A DNA stretch of 64,000 nucleotides from Leisingera sp. ANG-M7 (GCF_000813965.1 NZ_JWLI01000012.1:118354-182353); one strand, 5' to 3'. Numbered from the stretch's first letter, positions 8,216 to 16,743 are shown. Notes: generated by a model from the sequence alone, not told the origin. Translations and numbers: made by a program.

Positions 8216-8854
8216 ATGGCAGGCTGCTGCAATCACAACGCCCGGTTTGACGGGGTATCGGCGGACTACAAACGCAGGCTTTGGCTGGTGATCGCCATCA
8301 ACGCCGGCATGTTCGCGGTGGAAATGGGTGCAGGGCAGCTGTCCGGCAGCCAGGCGTTGAAGGCGGACGCGCTGGATTTTCTGGGCGACGCGCTGACCTA
8401 TGGCATCTCGCTGGCGGTGATCGGCGCTACGCTGCGCACCCGGGCGCTGGCGGCCCTGGGCAAGGGGATCAGCCTCTTGCTGATGGGCATGTGGGTGTTC
8501 GGCTCCACCATCTACCAAGTATTTTACGTCGGCGTGCCGCAGGCACAGATCATGGGCGTGATCGGCTTCATGGCGCTGGCAGCGAACCTGATCTCGGTGC
8601 TGCTGCTGGCCCGGTACAAGGACGGTGATGCCAATGTGCGTTCAGTCTGGCTGTGTTCGCGAAATGATGCCATCGGCAATGTGGCGGTGATGATTGCCGC
8701 GTTGGGGGTCTGGGGCACCGCCACCGGCTGGCCCGACCTCATTGTGGCCGGCATCATGGGCGGCCTGTTCCTGAGCTCCGCCTTCCAGATCCTGGTGCAG
8801 GCCGTGCGGGAATGGCGCGAGGAAGAGGCGCACGCGGCAGTGCACTCATCTTAA
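8216..8854 (+). CDS. Cation diffusion facilitator-family metal efflux protein
   Basis: A 212-residue inner-membrane metal/proton antiporter with about six helices and no C-terminal cytoplasmic domain. Metal-site acids appear as A-D-A-L-D-F-L-G-D (Asp51, 54 and 58) in TM2 and N-D-A-I-G-N (Asp151) in TM5. The N terminus A-G-C-C-N-H-N holds Cys/His that could pass metal to the pore. The ATG at 8216 follows GAGGA at 8203-8207; an in-frame ATG at 8201 lies too close to the predicted transcription start. Controlled by the adjacent MerR protein; Cd/Zn/Pb specificity is inferred. Confidence 0.88.
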   Translation: MAGCCNHNARFDGVSADYKRRLWLVIAINAGMFAVEMGAGQLSGSQALKADALDFLGDALTYGISLAVIGATLRTRALAALGKGISLLLMGMWVFGSTIYQVFYVGVPQAQIMGVIGFMALAANLISVLLLARYKDGDANVRSVWLCSRNDAIGNVAVMIAALGVWGTATGWPDLIVAGIMGGLFLSSAFQILVQAVREWREEEAHAAVHSS

Positions 8855-8862
8855 AACTTGAG

Positions 8863-8889
8863 GACTGCGCCTGCCTGCCAGGCGCAGTC
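8863..8889. terminator. Bidirectional terminator between cation transporter and matB
   Basis: GACTGCGCCTG and CAGGCGCAGTC form an 11-bp stem with a 5-base loop between two convergent genes. On the minus strand it is followed by CAAGTTTTAAG, a moderate U-tract serving matB. A second small hairpin CCGGCC-TTTC-GGCCGG follows at 8889-8904. Confidence 0.75.
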
Positions 8890-8917
8890 CGGCCTTTCGG
8901 CCGGGTGGAACAGATTT

Positions 8918-10420
8918 CTACACAAACAGCCCTGCGTATTCCTCGCGCAGGGCTTTCTTCTGCACCTTGCCCATTGTGTTGCGCGGCAAGGCCTCCAGCA
9001 GAATGATCTCCTTGGGCTGCTTGAACTTGGCCAGTTGACCCATCAGCGCCGCCTTGATCGCCTCCGCACTGGTGCCCTCGCCCTCCGGTACAACCACCGC
9101 CACCACAGCCTCGCCGAAGTCGGGATGCGGCACGCCGATCACCGCGCTTTCCAGCACGCCGGGCAGGTCGTCGATCAGGCTCTCCACCTCCTTGGGATAG
9201 ACATTGAAGCCGCCGGTGATGATCAGATCCTTCTCGCGCCCGACAATGGTGACATAGCCATCCGCGTCGATCTTCGCCATGTCGCCGGTGATGAACCAGC
9301 CGTCCGGCTGCAGGTCCTCCGCCGTCTTCTCCGGCATCTGCCAGTACCCCTGGAACACATTGGCCCCGCGCACTTCCAGCACCCCGATCTCTCCGGGCGC
9401 AACTTCAGCACCATCCTGCATCACCCGCGCCTCAACTCCCGGCAGCGGGAACCCGACGGTGCCTGCGCGACGGTCGCCCTCATAGGGGTTCGACGTGCTC
9501 ATATTGGTTTCGGTCATCCCGTAGCGTTCCAGGATGCGGTGGCCTGTGCGGGCCTCCCACTGCTCATGGGTATCGACCAGCAAGGGCGCGGAGCCGGAGA
9601 TGAACAGGCGCATATTGGCGGCGCGTTCACGGGTCAGCCGCTCATCTGCCAGCAGCCGGGTATAGAATGTCGGCACCCCCATCAGCGCGGTCGCCGCCGG
9701 CATCGCCCCCAAAATGGCATCCCCATCGAACCCCGGCAGGAACACCACCTGCGCACCGGCAAACAGCGCCACATTGGTTGCCACAAACAGCCCGTGGGTG
9801 TGGAAAATCGGCAGCGCATGGATCAGCACGTCGTCCTTGGTGAACCGCCAATAGTCGCGCAATGTCAGCGAGTTGGATGCCAGGTTGTCATGGCTCAGCA
9901 TCGCGCCCTTGGAACGGCCGGTGGTGCCGGAGGTATAAAGGATTGCCGCCAGATCATCCGCCTGCCGGGCAACCGCTTCAAAGCCGGACTGGCCATCCGC
10001 CAGATCACGCAAACTCCCCTGCCCCGCCGCATCCAATGTCAGCACTTTGGCCGCGCCGGAGATCGCGCTGATTTCCTCCAGCCGCGCCGGATCGCAGACC
10101 ACCACCCGGGGCGTCGCATCACCGGCAAAGTACGCCACCTCCGGCCCGGTGTAGGCGGTGTTCAAGGGCAGGAAAATACCGCCTGACATGACAGTGCCAA
10201 GGTACAGCTCAATCGCCTGAATGGTTTTCTGGACCTGCACCGCCACCCGGTCACCTGGCTGCACGCCTTGGGCGGCCAACGCCGCCGCCATCCGCTCCGC
10301 ACCGGCAAACAGCGCACCGAAGGTGACCGTGCCGCCATCCGGCAGCCGGGCAAACACATCGCCCTCGCGCCCCACGGAGGACTCACGCAGCTGGCGGATC
10401 AGGTGATTGGCATCATACAT
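8918..10420 (-). CDS. matB: Malonyl-CoA synthetase (AMP-forming acyl-CoA ligase)
   Basis: The 500-residue ANL-superfamily enzyme probably activates malonate to malonyl-CoA. Present are the P-loop L-Y-T-S-G-T-T-G-R-S-K-G-A at 161-173, Y-G-M-T-E-T (A5), the hinge segment G-R-E-K-D-L-I-I-T-G-G-F-N-V-Y-P, and the C-terminal catalytic Lys in M-G-K-V-Q-K. The R-Y-G-M-T-E-T-N-M and short N terminus resemble MatB. Start 10420 has AAGGAG six bases upstream; an ATG 15 bp earlier overlaps that site. No malonate transporter or malonyl-CoA decarboxylase is adjacent, so specificity is inferred from similarity alone. Confidence 0.8.
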   Translation of the reverse strand: MYDANHLIRQLRESSVGREGDVFARLPDGGTVTFGALFAGAERMAAALAAQGVQPGDRVAVQVQKTIQAIELYLGTVMSGGIFLPLNTAYTGPEVAYFAGDATPRVVVCDPARLEEISAISGAAKVLTLDAAGQGSLRDLADGQSGFEAVARQADDLAAILYTSGTTGRSKGAMLSHDNLASNSLTLRDYWRFTKDDVLIHALPIFHTHGLFVATNVALFAGAQVVFLPGFDGDAILGAMPAATALMGVPTFYTRLLADERLTRERAANMRLFISGSAPLLVDTHEQWEARTGHRILERYGMTETNMSTSNPYEGDRRAGTVGFPLPGVEARVMQDGAEVAPGEIGVLEVRGANVFQGYWQMPEKTAEDLQPDGWFITGDMAKIDADGYVTIVGREKDLIITGGFNVYPKEVESLIDDLPGVLESAVIGVPHPDFGEAVVAVVVPEGEGTSAEAIKAALMGQLAKFKQPKEIILLEALPRNTMGKVQKKALREEYAGLFV

Positions 10421-10514
10421 CGGCGGCTCCTTCATCTGGCGGCGCCATTTGCGCGGCTTGGCCAGCCAAAATCAAGCCATTGATCTTTGCGGCGCTTGGG
10501 CGCAGGGTCGCGCC

Positions 10515-11450
10515 ATGGCAAAATCCTTAACATCGCATCGGCCTGTGCTGGCGGTCCTGCTGAAAGTGACCGCCATTGCGCTCTTCACTGCGCTGTCCGG
10601 GATCATCAAGGCCACCTCGGAGACCATTCCGGCAGGCGAGGCGGTGTTCTTCCGCTCCTTCTTTGCCATTCCAGTGATCGTGATCTGGCTGGCAACGCGC
10701 GGAGAGCTGCGGCACGGGCTGATCACCAAGAAGCCTATGTTTCACGTGTGGCGCGGGCTGGTCGGCACTTCGGCGATGGGGATGACCTTCATGGGGCTGG
10801 CGCTGCTGCCGCTGCCGGAAGTCACGGCCATCGGCTATGCCACGCCGATCTTTACCCTGGTTCTTGCGGCGCTGTTCCTGGGTGAGACCATCCGGCTGGT
10901 GCGCATCAGCGCGGTGGCGATCGGGCTGTTGGGCGTTCTCATCATGATCTGGCCGCGCCTGGGCGGCGATCTGGAGGACGGCGCCATGCTGGGGGTGCTG
11001 CTGGTGGTTGGGGCCACAGTGGCGCGCGGCTTTGTCCAGATCCACATCCGCCGCATGGTGCAGTCGGAGCATACAGCGGCGATTGTGTTCTATTTCTCGC
11101 TGACCGCTTCTGGCTTGGCGCTGCTCACCGCGCCTTTTGGCTGGGTGATGCCGGACGCGCAAACCGCCGCGCTGCTGGTCAGCGCCGGTCTGGTTGGCGG
11201 TGTGGCGCAGATTCTGGTCACCTCCTCCTACCGCTTTGCGCCTGCCTCGATGCTGGCGCCCTATGACTATGCCTCAATGATCTTTGCCATCGTCATCGGC
11301 TATGTCTGGTTCGAGGAATGGCCAACACTGGTGATGCTGGCAGGCGCCGCGCTGGTCATTGCCGGCAATGTGCTGGTGATCTGGCGCGAGCACCGGCTGG
11401 GCCTGCAGCGCGGCAAGGCGCGGGCGGCGAGCAACCCCAAGGGCGTCTGA
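10515..11450 (+). CDS. DMT-superfamily permease (EamA, RhaT/YdcZ-like)
   Basis: The 311-residue product has ten predicted helices in two EamA repeats (V-T-A-I-A-L-F-T-A-L-S-G through L-I-M-I-W-P, then the second half ending V-I-A-G-N-V-L-V-I-W), matching the usual length of small-molecule exporters of this family. Roseobacters carry many such S-adenosylmethionine/amino-acid/drug-type transporters and the substrate cannot be told. It starts close to the divergent matB gene (94 bp gap), so the two promoters share that region. A motif copy GGCTCTAAC lies directly after its stop. Confidence 0.85.
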   Translation: MAKSLTSHRPVLAVLLKVTAIALFTALSGIIKATSETIPAGEAVFFRSFFAIPVIVIWLATRGELRHGLITKKPMFHVWRGLVGTSAMGMTFMGLALLPLPEVTAIGYATPIFTLVLAALFLGETIRLVRISAVAIGLLGVLIMIWPRLGGDLEDGAMLGVLLVVGATVARGFVQIHIRRMVQSEHTAAIVFYFSLTASGLALLTAPFGWVMPDAQTAALLVSAGLVGGVAQILVTSSYRFAPASMLAPYDYASMIFAIVIGYVWFEEWPTLVMLAGAALVIAGNVLVIWREHRLGLQRGKARAASNPKGV

Positions 11451-11497
11451 TTAGGCTCTAACCCATGGGTTTCACGGCTGGAGCCCGCAAGGGCGAC

Positions 11498-11527
11498 GCA
11501 CCCGCCCTCATCCGAAGGGGCGGGTGC
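11498..11527. terminator. Perfect 10-bp hairpin between convergent genes
   Basis: GCACCCGCCC and GGGCGGGTGC enclose a 10-base loop between the DMT permease and the SDR gene, which converge. No clear T-run on either strand; position and stem strength suggest a shared terminator. Confidence 0.6.
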
Positions 11528-11555
11528 CCGCTGTTTGCACCTCGGTGGGACCGGC

Positions 11556-12254
11556 TCAGACCGCGCGGGTCAGCCCCCCGTCGACACGGATGTTCTGCCC
11601 GGTGGTATAGGCGGCATCATCCGAGGCCAGATAGGCCACCAGCGCAGACACCTCGCGCGCGGTGCCATAGCGGCCCATCGGAATGCGCGCCTTGCGGTCT
11701 TCGGTCTCCGGCAGGCTGTCGATGAAGCCCGGCAGCACGTTGTTCATCCGCACGCCTTGGCCCGCGAACTTGTCGGCAAACAGCTTGGTAAAGCTCGCAA
11801 GCCCCGCCCGGAAGACGCCAGAGGTCGGGAACAGCGGATCCGGCTCAAACACCGCAAAGGTGGAGATGTTGATGATCGCCCCCTTGCCCTGGGCCGCCAT
11901 GATGGGCGCCACCAGGCGGGCCGGGCGGATCACATTCATCAGATAGTATTCCATCCCCAGATGCCAGTCCTCGTCGCTGATCTCCAGGATATCGCCCTTG
12001 GGGCCATGGCCTGCCGAGTTGACCAGCACATCAATCCGCCCCCAGCGGTCCATTGCCTTGTCCACCAGCGTCTGCAGATCGCTTTGCTCTAAATTAGAGC
12101 CTGTATGGCCCACTCCGCCTAGCTCCTGCGCCAGCGCCTCCCCCTTGCCGGAGGAGGAGAGGATCGCAACCTCATACCCCTGTGCGTGAAGGTGGCGGGC
12201 CGCATCTGCGCCCATGCCGCTGCCAGCGGCTGTGAAAAGGGCAACTTTGGTCAT
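11556..12254 (-). CDS. SDR-fold protein with altered catalytic motif
   Basis: The 232-residue Rossmann protein starts MTKVALFTAAGSGMGADAAR, so the nucleotide loop (A-A-G-S-G-M-G) is kept, as are N-S-A-G at 79-82, Asn107 and Ser131. The position of the catalytic Tyr-x3-Lys reads S-G-V-F-R (Ser145, Arg149), so Tyr and Lys are both replaced. It may be a binding protein, or use another chemistry. The start 12254 has AAGGAG at a good distance; an ATG 6 bp earlier is too close to it. Divergent from a LysR-type gene (102 bp gap), which probably regulates it. Confidence 0.82.
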   Translation of the reverse strand: MTKVALFTAAGSGMGADAARHLHAQGYEVAILSSSGKGEALAQELGGVGHTGSNLEQSDLQTLVDKAMDRWGRIDVLVNSAGHGPKGDILEISDEDWHLGMEYYLMNVIRPARLVAPIMAAQGKGAIINISTFAVFEPDPLFPTSGVFRAGLASFTKLFADKFAGQGVRMNNVLPGFIDSLPETEDRKARIPMGRYGTAREVSALVAYLASDDAAYTTGQNIRVDGGLTRAV

Positions 12255-12356
12255 ATCCATACTCCTTTGCTTGGTCTCAGGATGGCGGTTCAAGCCGCGC
12301 TTGACCAATCATGTCTCATCGCGCCAGACTGTAGGAAAACTACTGGCTGAGATGCG

Positions 12357-13193
12357 ATGCGCCTGCCCAACCTCAACGCCCTGCGGATGTTCGATGCCGC
12401 CGCCCGCCACCTGAATTTCGGGCGCGCGGCGGAGGAACTGCACCTGACCCAAGGCGCGGTGGCGCAGCAGGTGCGGCGGCTGGAGGCAGACCTGGGGCAC
12501 AAGCTGTTCCACCGCCACGCCCGCGGGCTGACCCTGACCGACACCGGGCGCAGCTATCACGCACCGGTCCGGCAGGCGCTGGCGCTGATCCGCGAGGCCA
12601 CGGACACGCTGGCCCCTGCTGTGCAGAGGGTGGCACTGTCGGTACCGCCGTCCTTTGCCTCAAAATGGCTGGTGCCGCGGCTGCCGGAGTTCGAGGTCCG
12701 CCACCCCGATATCGACCTGCGGGTTGTGGCAGATGAAAATCTGACGGATTTCAAGCAGGGTGGCATCGACATCGCCATCCGCCAGGGCAGCAAGCCGCAA
12801 GAAAGCAGTTTGAACGTTGCGCTCCTGTCGCTGGTGGATCTGGTGGCCGTCGCACGTCAGGATTCGGCTCTAACTAAGGCAGAATTTCCCGAATTGGCAG
12901 ATCTGGCGCAGCACACGCTGATCCAGGACGGGCACCGGCACTGGGACCATTTGTTGCGGCAGGAAGGGATTACGGGCACCGGCCGGGTCTTGCAATTCAA
13001 CCAGACGGCTCTGGCGATGGACGCGGCAATGAACGGCCAGGGCATCGCCCTTGTGCCGCGGATTTTCCTGGGCAGCCAGCCGCTGACAGAGCTGTGGCAA
13101 GCGCCACGGCTGGGGGATCAGGGGTTTTATGTGCTTTGGCCAAGCACACAGGGCCGGGCCAAGACGGTGGTGGACTGGCTGCTGCGCCAATAG
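12357..13193 (+). CDS. LysR-family regulator (GcvA/TrpI-like)
   Basis: The 278-residue protein has the LysR winged helix at about 4-63 (L-N-A-L-R-M-F-D-A-A-A-R-H-L-N-F then L-T-Q-G-A-V-A-Q-Q-V-R-R-L-E) and a two-lobed substrate-binding domain with F-A-S-K-W-L-V-P-R-L-P-E-F and G-I-D-I-A-I-R-Q-G, both characteristic of the GcvA subgroup. Divergent orientation to the SDR gene suggests that gene as target. A CTA leucine codon around 12871 falls in a copy of the dispersed word. Confidence 0.88.
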   Translation: MRLPNLNALRMFDAAARHLNFGRAAEELHLTQGAVAQQVRRLEADLGHKLFHRHARGLTLTDTGRSYHAPVRQALALIREATDTLAPAVQRVALSVPPSFASKWLVPRLPEFEVRHPDIDLRVVADENLTDFKQGGIDIAIRQGSKPQESSLNVALLSLVDLVAVARQDSALTKAEFPELADLAQHTLIQDGHRHWDHLLRQEGITGTGRVLQFNQTALAMDAAMNGQGIALVPRIFLGSQPLTELWQAPRLGDQGFYVLWPSTQGRAKTVVDWLLRQ

Positions 13194-13196
13194 CAC

Positions 13197-13568
13197 TCAG
13201 GCTGAGGCTGCCTCAGCCCCTTCCGGCGCGCTGAGCGAGATCACCGCAACCACCGCAGCGCCATTCAGCCAGTAGAACGCTGCATCCAGCCCGGCAAAGC
13301 CGAAGACAAAAGGCGCCGCCAGAAAGGTGAGGCCGACAATCAGGTCGACCGTCAGATGCAGCTTGTAAGGCAGCACCCGGATCAGGCCGAGGTGGTGGTC
13401 GGTCAGCACCGTCAGCACAAAGGCTGCGATGCCGGTTGCCACCGACAGCCACAGCGCCAGTGGGTTGCTTTCACCGAGGCCCAACAGGAACGGCAGCCCC
13501 ATCAGGGCGATGGCCACCGGGTAATCAAGGTATGCATGGATGGTGCGGGTCACGAAACGCAGGGGCAT
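13197..13568 (-). CDS. Four-helix integral membrane protein (SPW-repeat-like)
   Basis: A 123-residue hydrophobic protein with four predicted helices: P-V-A-I-A-L-M-G-L-P-F-L-L-G, L-S-V-A-T-G-I-A-A-F-V-L-T-V, L-T-V-D-L-I-V-G-L-T-F-L-A-A-P, and a last one W-L-N-G-A-A-V-V-A-V-I-S-L. The spacing of P-F-L-L-G and A-A-P-F-V-F-G looks like the SPW/DUF-type repeats of small membrane proteins, but the key SPW triplet is not seen. Role unknown. It converges with the LysR gene with only 3 bp between stops. Confidence 0.7.
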   Translation of the reverse strand: MPLRFVTRTIHAYLDYPVAIALMGLPFLLGLGESNPLALWLSVATGIAAFVLTVLTDHHLGLIRVLPYKLHLTVDLIVGLTFLAAPFVFGFAGLDAAFYWLNGAAVVAVISLSAPEGAEAASA

Positions 13569-13681
13569 GGGTCAGGTCCTTTTGCAGAAAATTACGGGCC
13601 GCATCTGCGGCTCTGACCCCAGGTTCGCAGGAAAACCAAGAACAATGAATTTCAGACAGCTCAACAAACCATGCAGATCGT

Positions 13682-14662
13682 TCAGATGTTCGAACTATCT
13701 GCAGAAGCGATCTCTCTGTGCTGCTGCCGGTAGGCCGCCGGAGACACCCCAATCTGCTTCCGGAAAACTCTGGAAAATGCGGCTTCGGACGCATAACCCG
13801 CCAGTTCCGCTGCATCCGCAACATTCAGCCCCTGCTCTGTCAGCCCCTGGCAGGCGATCTGCATCCGCCAGCTGGTCAGGTACTGCATCGGTGTCACCTG
13901 CATCTTGGCGGTAAAGCTCTGGGCGAAACTTGTGCGCGACATGCCGGCAATGCGCGCCAGCTCCTCAACCGACCAGGTCCTGGCGGGCTCCCGGTGAAAG
14001 GCGCTCAGAGCGCGAGACAGCTGCGGATCAGCAAACCCAGCCAGAGCATCGCTGTCGGGGCTCAGGCTTTCCAGATGCACCCGGATCGCCTGCGCAAAAA
14101 TTGCCTCGGACATTTTCAGCGCAATCAAATCACCGCCCATACGGGCATGCCCCGCCTCAGCGGCAATGACCCGCAATGTCGCCTCCAGCCAGGCACCGCG
14201 CGCTTCGCCATAGTCCTGAATATGCATATAGGGCGGCAAACGGTCCAAAAGCATATGTCCGGCACCGGTATGTCCTTGCGCGCCATAAGAAATATGCCCG
14301 CAAATCAGCTGCGTATCCCGGTCGTCCTCATCGCCGCCGTAGACCAGCACGCCTTGGCCCTGGTACCCGGACAGCTCCAGCACCCGGTCCAGTGTCAAGA
14401 CCGCCTCTTTACCGGTGGTGGAGCAAAAAAGCATATGTTCCGCGCCGTGCGGGATCACCACCAGATCCCCCTGCGCCAGCCGGATCGTGTCATCCGTTTG
14501 CGGCAGATGCACCAGGCATTCTCCCCGGTGGGCAAAATGGAACCGCGCCACATTCTGGAAGGACGGCACATGCACCCCCCACGGCGGCGTGAACGAGGTG
14601 CGGAAATAGAGCGTCCCCTTCAGGGATAGCCGCGTGAGAATGTCGCTTAACAGATCCAGCAT
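13682..14662 (-). CDS. AraC-family regulator with N-terminal cupin domain
   Basis: The 326-residue product has an N-terminal cupin sensor (F-Q-N-V-A-R-F-H-F-A-H-R-G-E-C-L-V then G-D-L-V-V-I-P-H-G-A-E-H) and a C-terminal AraC domain with two helix-turn-helices (S-V-E-E-L-A-R-I-A-G-M-S-R-T-S-F and N-V-A-D-A-A-E-L-A-G-Y-A-S-E-A-A-F-S-R-V-F-R-K). Start 14662 (MLDLLSDIL) is chosen as the usual start of this subfamily; a start 54 bp upstream is possible. Such proteins commonly regulate a nearby oxidoreductase; here the divergent neighbour is the DUF4142-cupredoxin pair, 137 bp away. Confidence 0.87.
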   Translation of the reverse strand: MLDLLSDILTRLSLKGTLYFRTSFTPPWGVHVPSFQNVARFHFAHRGECLVHLPQTDDTIRLAQGDLVVIPHGAEHMLFCSTTGKEAVLTLDRVLELSGYQGQGVLVYGGDEDDRDTQLICGHISYGAQGHTGAGHMLLDRLPPYMHIQDYGEARGAWLEATLRVIAAEAGHARMGGDLIALKMSEAIFAQAIRVHLESLSPDSDALAGFADPQLSRALSAFHREPARTWSVEELARIAGMSRTSFAQSFTAKMQVTPMQYLTSWRMQIACQGLTEQGLNVADAAELAGYASEAAFSRVFRKQIGVSPAAYRQQHREIASADSSNI

Positions 14663-14799
14663 GGAAGAAGGATACCCCTTCGGTGCCGCCCGTCCAGAGT
14701 GCTGGACGATCTGCAATATCTTTCACCCTATCGCGCATTCAACGCCACAGCGATTTCACGGATCAAGGTGAGACTGACAAAGACTAAAGGAGTCGCAAG

Positions 14800-15324
14800 A
14801 TGACATTCCGTTTGCTTTCCGCCGCTGTTCTCGCTGGCGCCATGGTCCTGCCGGCCCATGCCGCTGAACCGATGAATGACCTCGAAATCGCCCATACCGC
14901 CTACACTGCAGGCCAGCTGGACATACGCTATGCCCATCTCGCACTGGCGGTATCTGAGAATGCCGACGTGCGCAGCTTTGCTGAAACCATGATCCGCGAC
15001 CACTCCGCGGTCAACTCAGCTGCGGTTGATCTGATCACCGAATTGAACGTCACGCCTCAGGACAACGATCTCAGCCGCGCCCTGGTGCAGGGGGCCGCGG
15101 ACAAGCGGGCAGAGCTGATGGGCCTCTCCGGCAGCGCCTTCGACTGCGCCTATGCCCAAAATGAGCTGGGCTATCATCAGGTTGTAAACAAAACCGTCGA
15201 GGACAGCTTTATCCCGGCGGTCACGGTAGCGCCGCTCAAAGAGCTGCTGACGGATGCGCTGGCGACATTCAAGGTGCATGAAGGCCATGCGGAACAGATG
15301 GTCAGCAATCTGCAATGCAGCTGA
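14800..15324 (+). CDS. Exported DUF4142 (ferritin-like helical) protein
   Basis: The 174-residue protein has a signal peptide cleaved after A-H-A at about residue 21, then a mostly helical DUF4142 domain: E-I-A-H-T-A-Y-T-A-G, F-A-E-T-M-I-R-D-H-S-A-V-N, and a late V-H-E-G-H-A-E-Q-M. Ends C-S with two internal Cys. His/Glu in helices resemble ferritin-like four-helix bundles, but metal binding is not shown. The downstream cupredoxin start overlaps its stop by 10 bp, so the two are co-translated and both act in the periplasm. The role is unknown. Confidence 0.85.
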   Translation: MTFRLLSAAVLAGAMVLPAHAAEPMNDLEIAHTAYTAGQLDIRYAHLALAVSENADVRSFAETMIRDHSAVNSAAVDLITELNVTPQDNDLSRALVQGAADKRAELMGLSGSAFDCAYAQNELGYHQVVNKTVEDSFIPAVTVAPLKELLTDALATFKVHEGHAEQMVSNLQCS

Positions 15325-15644
15325 CACGGAGGCGGCTTATCTCAGCGGGCGGGCTGGCAGCGGCCGCAGCCGCATTGCCCGCTGCGGCCGCACCGGCAGT
15401 TCGGGTCCGGATCCGGAAATTCGCCTTTGACCCCGATACAGTCTCTATAAAGGCTGGTGAGCGTATCGAGTGGGTCAATGAGGACTTTGCTCCGCATACG
15501 GCGACCGAAGCCGATCACAGCTGGGATACCGGAGAGATGGGCAAAGGCGGCACTGCATCCGTCCTGTTTGAGACACCCGGGACACATTCATATTACTGCG
15601 TGTATCATCCCCACATGAAGGCACGCATCGTAGTGACCGCGTAG
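15315..15644 (+). CDS. Tat-exported small blue-copper protein (amicyanin/plastocyanin-like cupredoxin)
   Basis: The 109-residue protein opens with a twin-arginine type signal (L-T-R-R-R-L-I-S, then Ala-rich), followed by a single cupredoxin domain. Copper ligands are visible: His61 in F-A-P-H-T-A, and Cys95, His98 and Met101 in Y-C-V-Y-H-P-H-M, the C-x2-H-P-x-M pattern of amicyanin/pseudoazurin-like proteins. It is translationally coupled to the DUF4142 gene. A soluble periplasmic electron or copper carrier is likely; the partner is unknown and no amine dehydrogenase lies nearby. Confidence 0.9.
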   Translation: MQLTRRRLISAGGLAAAAAALPAAAAPAVRVRIRKFAFDPDTVSIKAGERIEWVNEDFAPHTATEADHSWDTGEMGKGGTASVLFETPGTHSYYCVYHPHMKARIVVTA

Positions 15645-15660
15645 GCACACCTGCAAAGCA

Positions 15661-15690
15661 AACGGGCGCCCTGTTTCCTGAGCGCCCGTT
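15661..15690. terminator. Bidirectional terminator between cupredoxin and ilvE
   Basis: AACGGGCGC and GCGCCCGTT make a perfect 9-bp stem with a 12-base loop between convergent genes. T-rich tails are short on both sides. Confidence 0.7.
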
Positions 15691-15714
15691 CACCTCAACT
15701 GCTGCCGGCGGGAG

Positions 15715-16581
15715 TTAGCTCCGCACCAGCTTCTCATAGTCCTCGGCGATCTCGCGGGTCAGATCACCAACTTCAAAGGTATAGTCGCCGATCTGCCCGA
15801 CCGGGGTGACCTCGGCAGCGGTGCCGGTCAGCCAGCACTGCTCAAAGCCTTCCATCTCTTCCGGCTTGATGCGGCGCTCGTGCACGGTGATGCCCTTGTC
15901 CTTGAGCATCTGGATCACGGTCTGGCGGGTGATGCCATTGAGGAAGCAATCGGCCAGCGGAGTGTGGACCTCACCGTCCTTCACAAAGAACACATTGGCG
16001 CCGGTCGCCTCGGCCACATAGCCGCGCCAGTCCATGAACAGCGCGTCAGAGCAGCCCTTGGCCTCTGCCTTGTGCTTGGAGATGGTGCAGATCATGTAGA
16101 GGCCAGCCGCCTTGGCGTGAACCGGGATGGTTTCCGGGCTCGGGCGTTTCCATTCCGCAATGTCGAGCTTGGCGCCCTTCATCTTGGCGTCGCCGTAATA
16201 GGCGCCCCAGCCCCAGACCGCGACCGCCATACGCACCGGGTTCTTGGCAGAGGCCACGCCCATGTCCTCACCCGAGCCGCGCCAGACCAGCGCCCGCACA
16301 TAGGCGTCCTGCAGGCCGGAGGCTTTCAGCGCCTCTTCCTTGGCCGCCTCGATCTGATCAACGGTATAGGGCATAGGCATGTCCAGCGCTTCTGCGCTCG
16401 CGATCAGGCGCTCGGAATGCTCGCGGCTTTTGAAGATCTTGCCGTTATAGGCGCGCTCGCCCTCAAACACAGAGGAGGCGTAGTGCATCGCATGGGTCAG
16501 GATATGCACCTTGGCATCCCGCCAGTCGACCAGCTCCCCATCCATCCAGATCACACCGTCGCGGTCGTCGTAACCAGCCAT
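15715..16581 (-). CDS. ilvE: Branched-chain amino acid aminotransferase (class IV)
   Basis: PLP enzyme for the last step of Leu, Ile and Val synthesis and the first of their breakdown. The 288-residue product begins MAGYDDRDGV and contains F-E-G-E-R-A-Y, V-R-A-L-V-W-R-G, the PLP Lys at 157 (V-H-A-K-A-A-G-L-Y) and the class IV signature E-A-T-G-A-N-V-F-F followed by G-I-T-R-Q-T. The length and C-terminal S fit the family. It is divergent from petP. A D-amino acid or aminodeoxychorismate lyase is less likely because of the E-A-T-G-A-N and branched-chain signature residues. Confidence 0.92.
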   Translation of the reverse strand: MAGYDDRDGVIWMDGELVDWRDAKVHILTHAMHYASSVFEGERAYNGKIFKSREHSERLIASAEALDMPMPYTVDQIEAAKEEALKASGLQDAYVRALVWRGSGEDMGVASAKNPVRMAVAVWGWGAYYGDAKMKGAKLDIAEWKRPSPETIPVHAKAAGLYMICTISKHKAEAKGCSDALFMDWRGYVAEATGANVFFVKDGEVHTPLADCFLNGITRQTVIQMLKDKGITVHERRIKPEEMEGFEQCWLTGTAAEVTPVGQIGDYTFEVGDLTREIAEDYEKLVRS

Positions 16582-16690
16582 GCCGCACCCTCCTGATTTT
16601 TGCGGTGATTTTCATTTATTGCGCAAGTTAAGGCCGAACCGGACACAATCTTGCGCCAAAGCTGCGATTCGATACATCTTCACCCTTGGA

Positions 16691-16709
16691 ATGTCAACAA
16701 CACTGACAT
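16691..16709. promoter_or_regulatory. Candidate operator between ilvE and petP
   Basis: ATGTCA-N7-TGACAT is a perfect inverted repeat 34 bp before the petP start. A second inverted pair, GCGCAAG (16621-16627) and CTTGCGC (16650-16656), lies on the ilvE side. MarR proteins usually bind such dyads; autoregulation by PetP is an inference. Confidence 0.5.
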
Positions 16710-16743
16710 AAACTGACCGGTAATACAGACGAGGGGGCACCAC

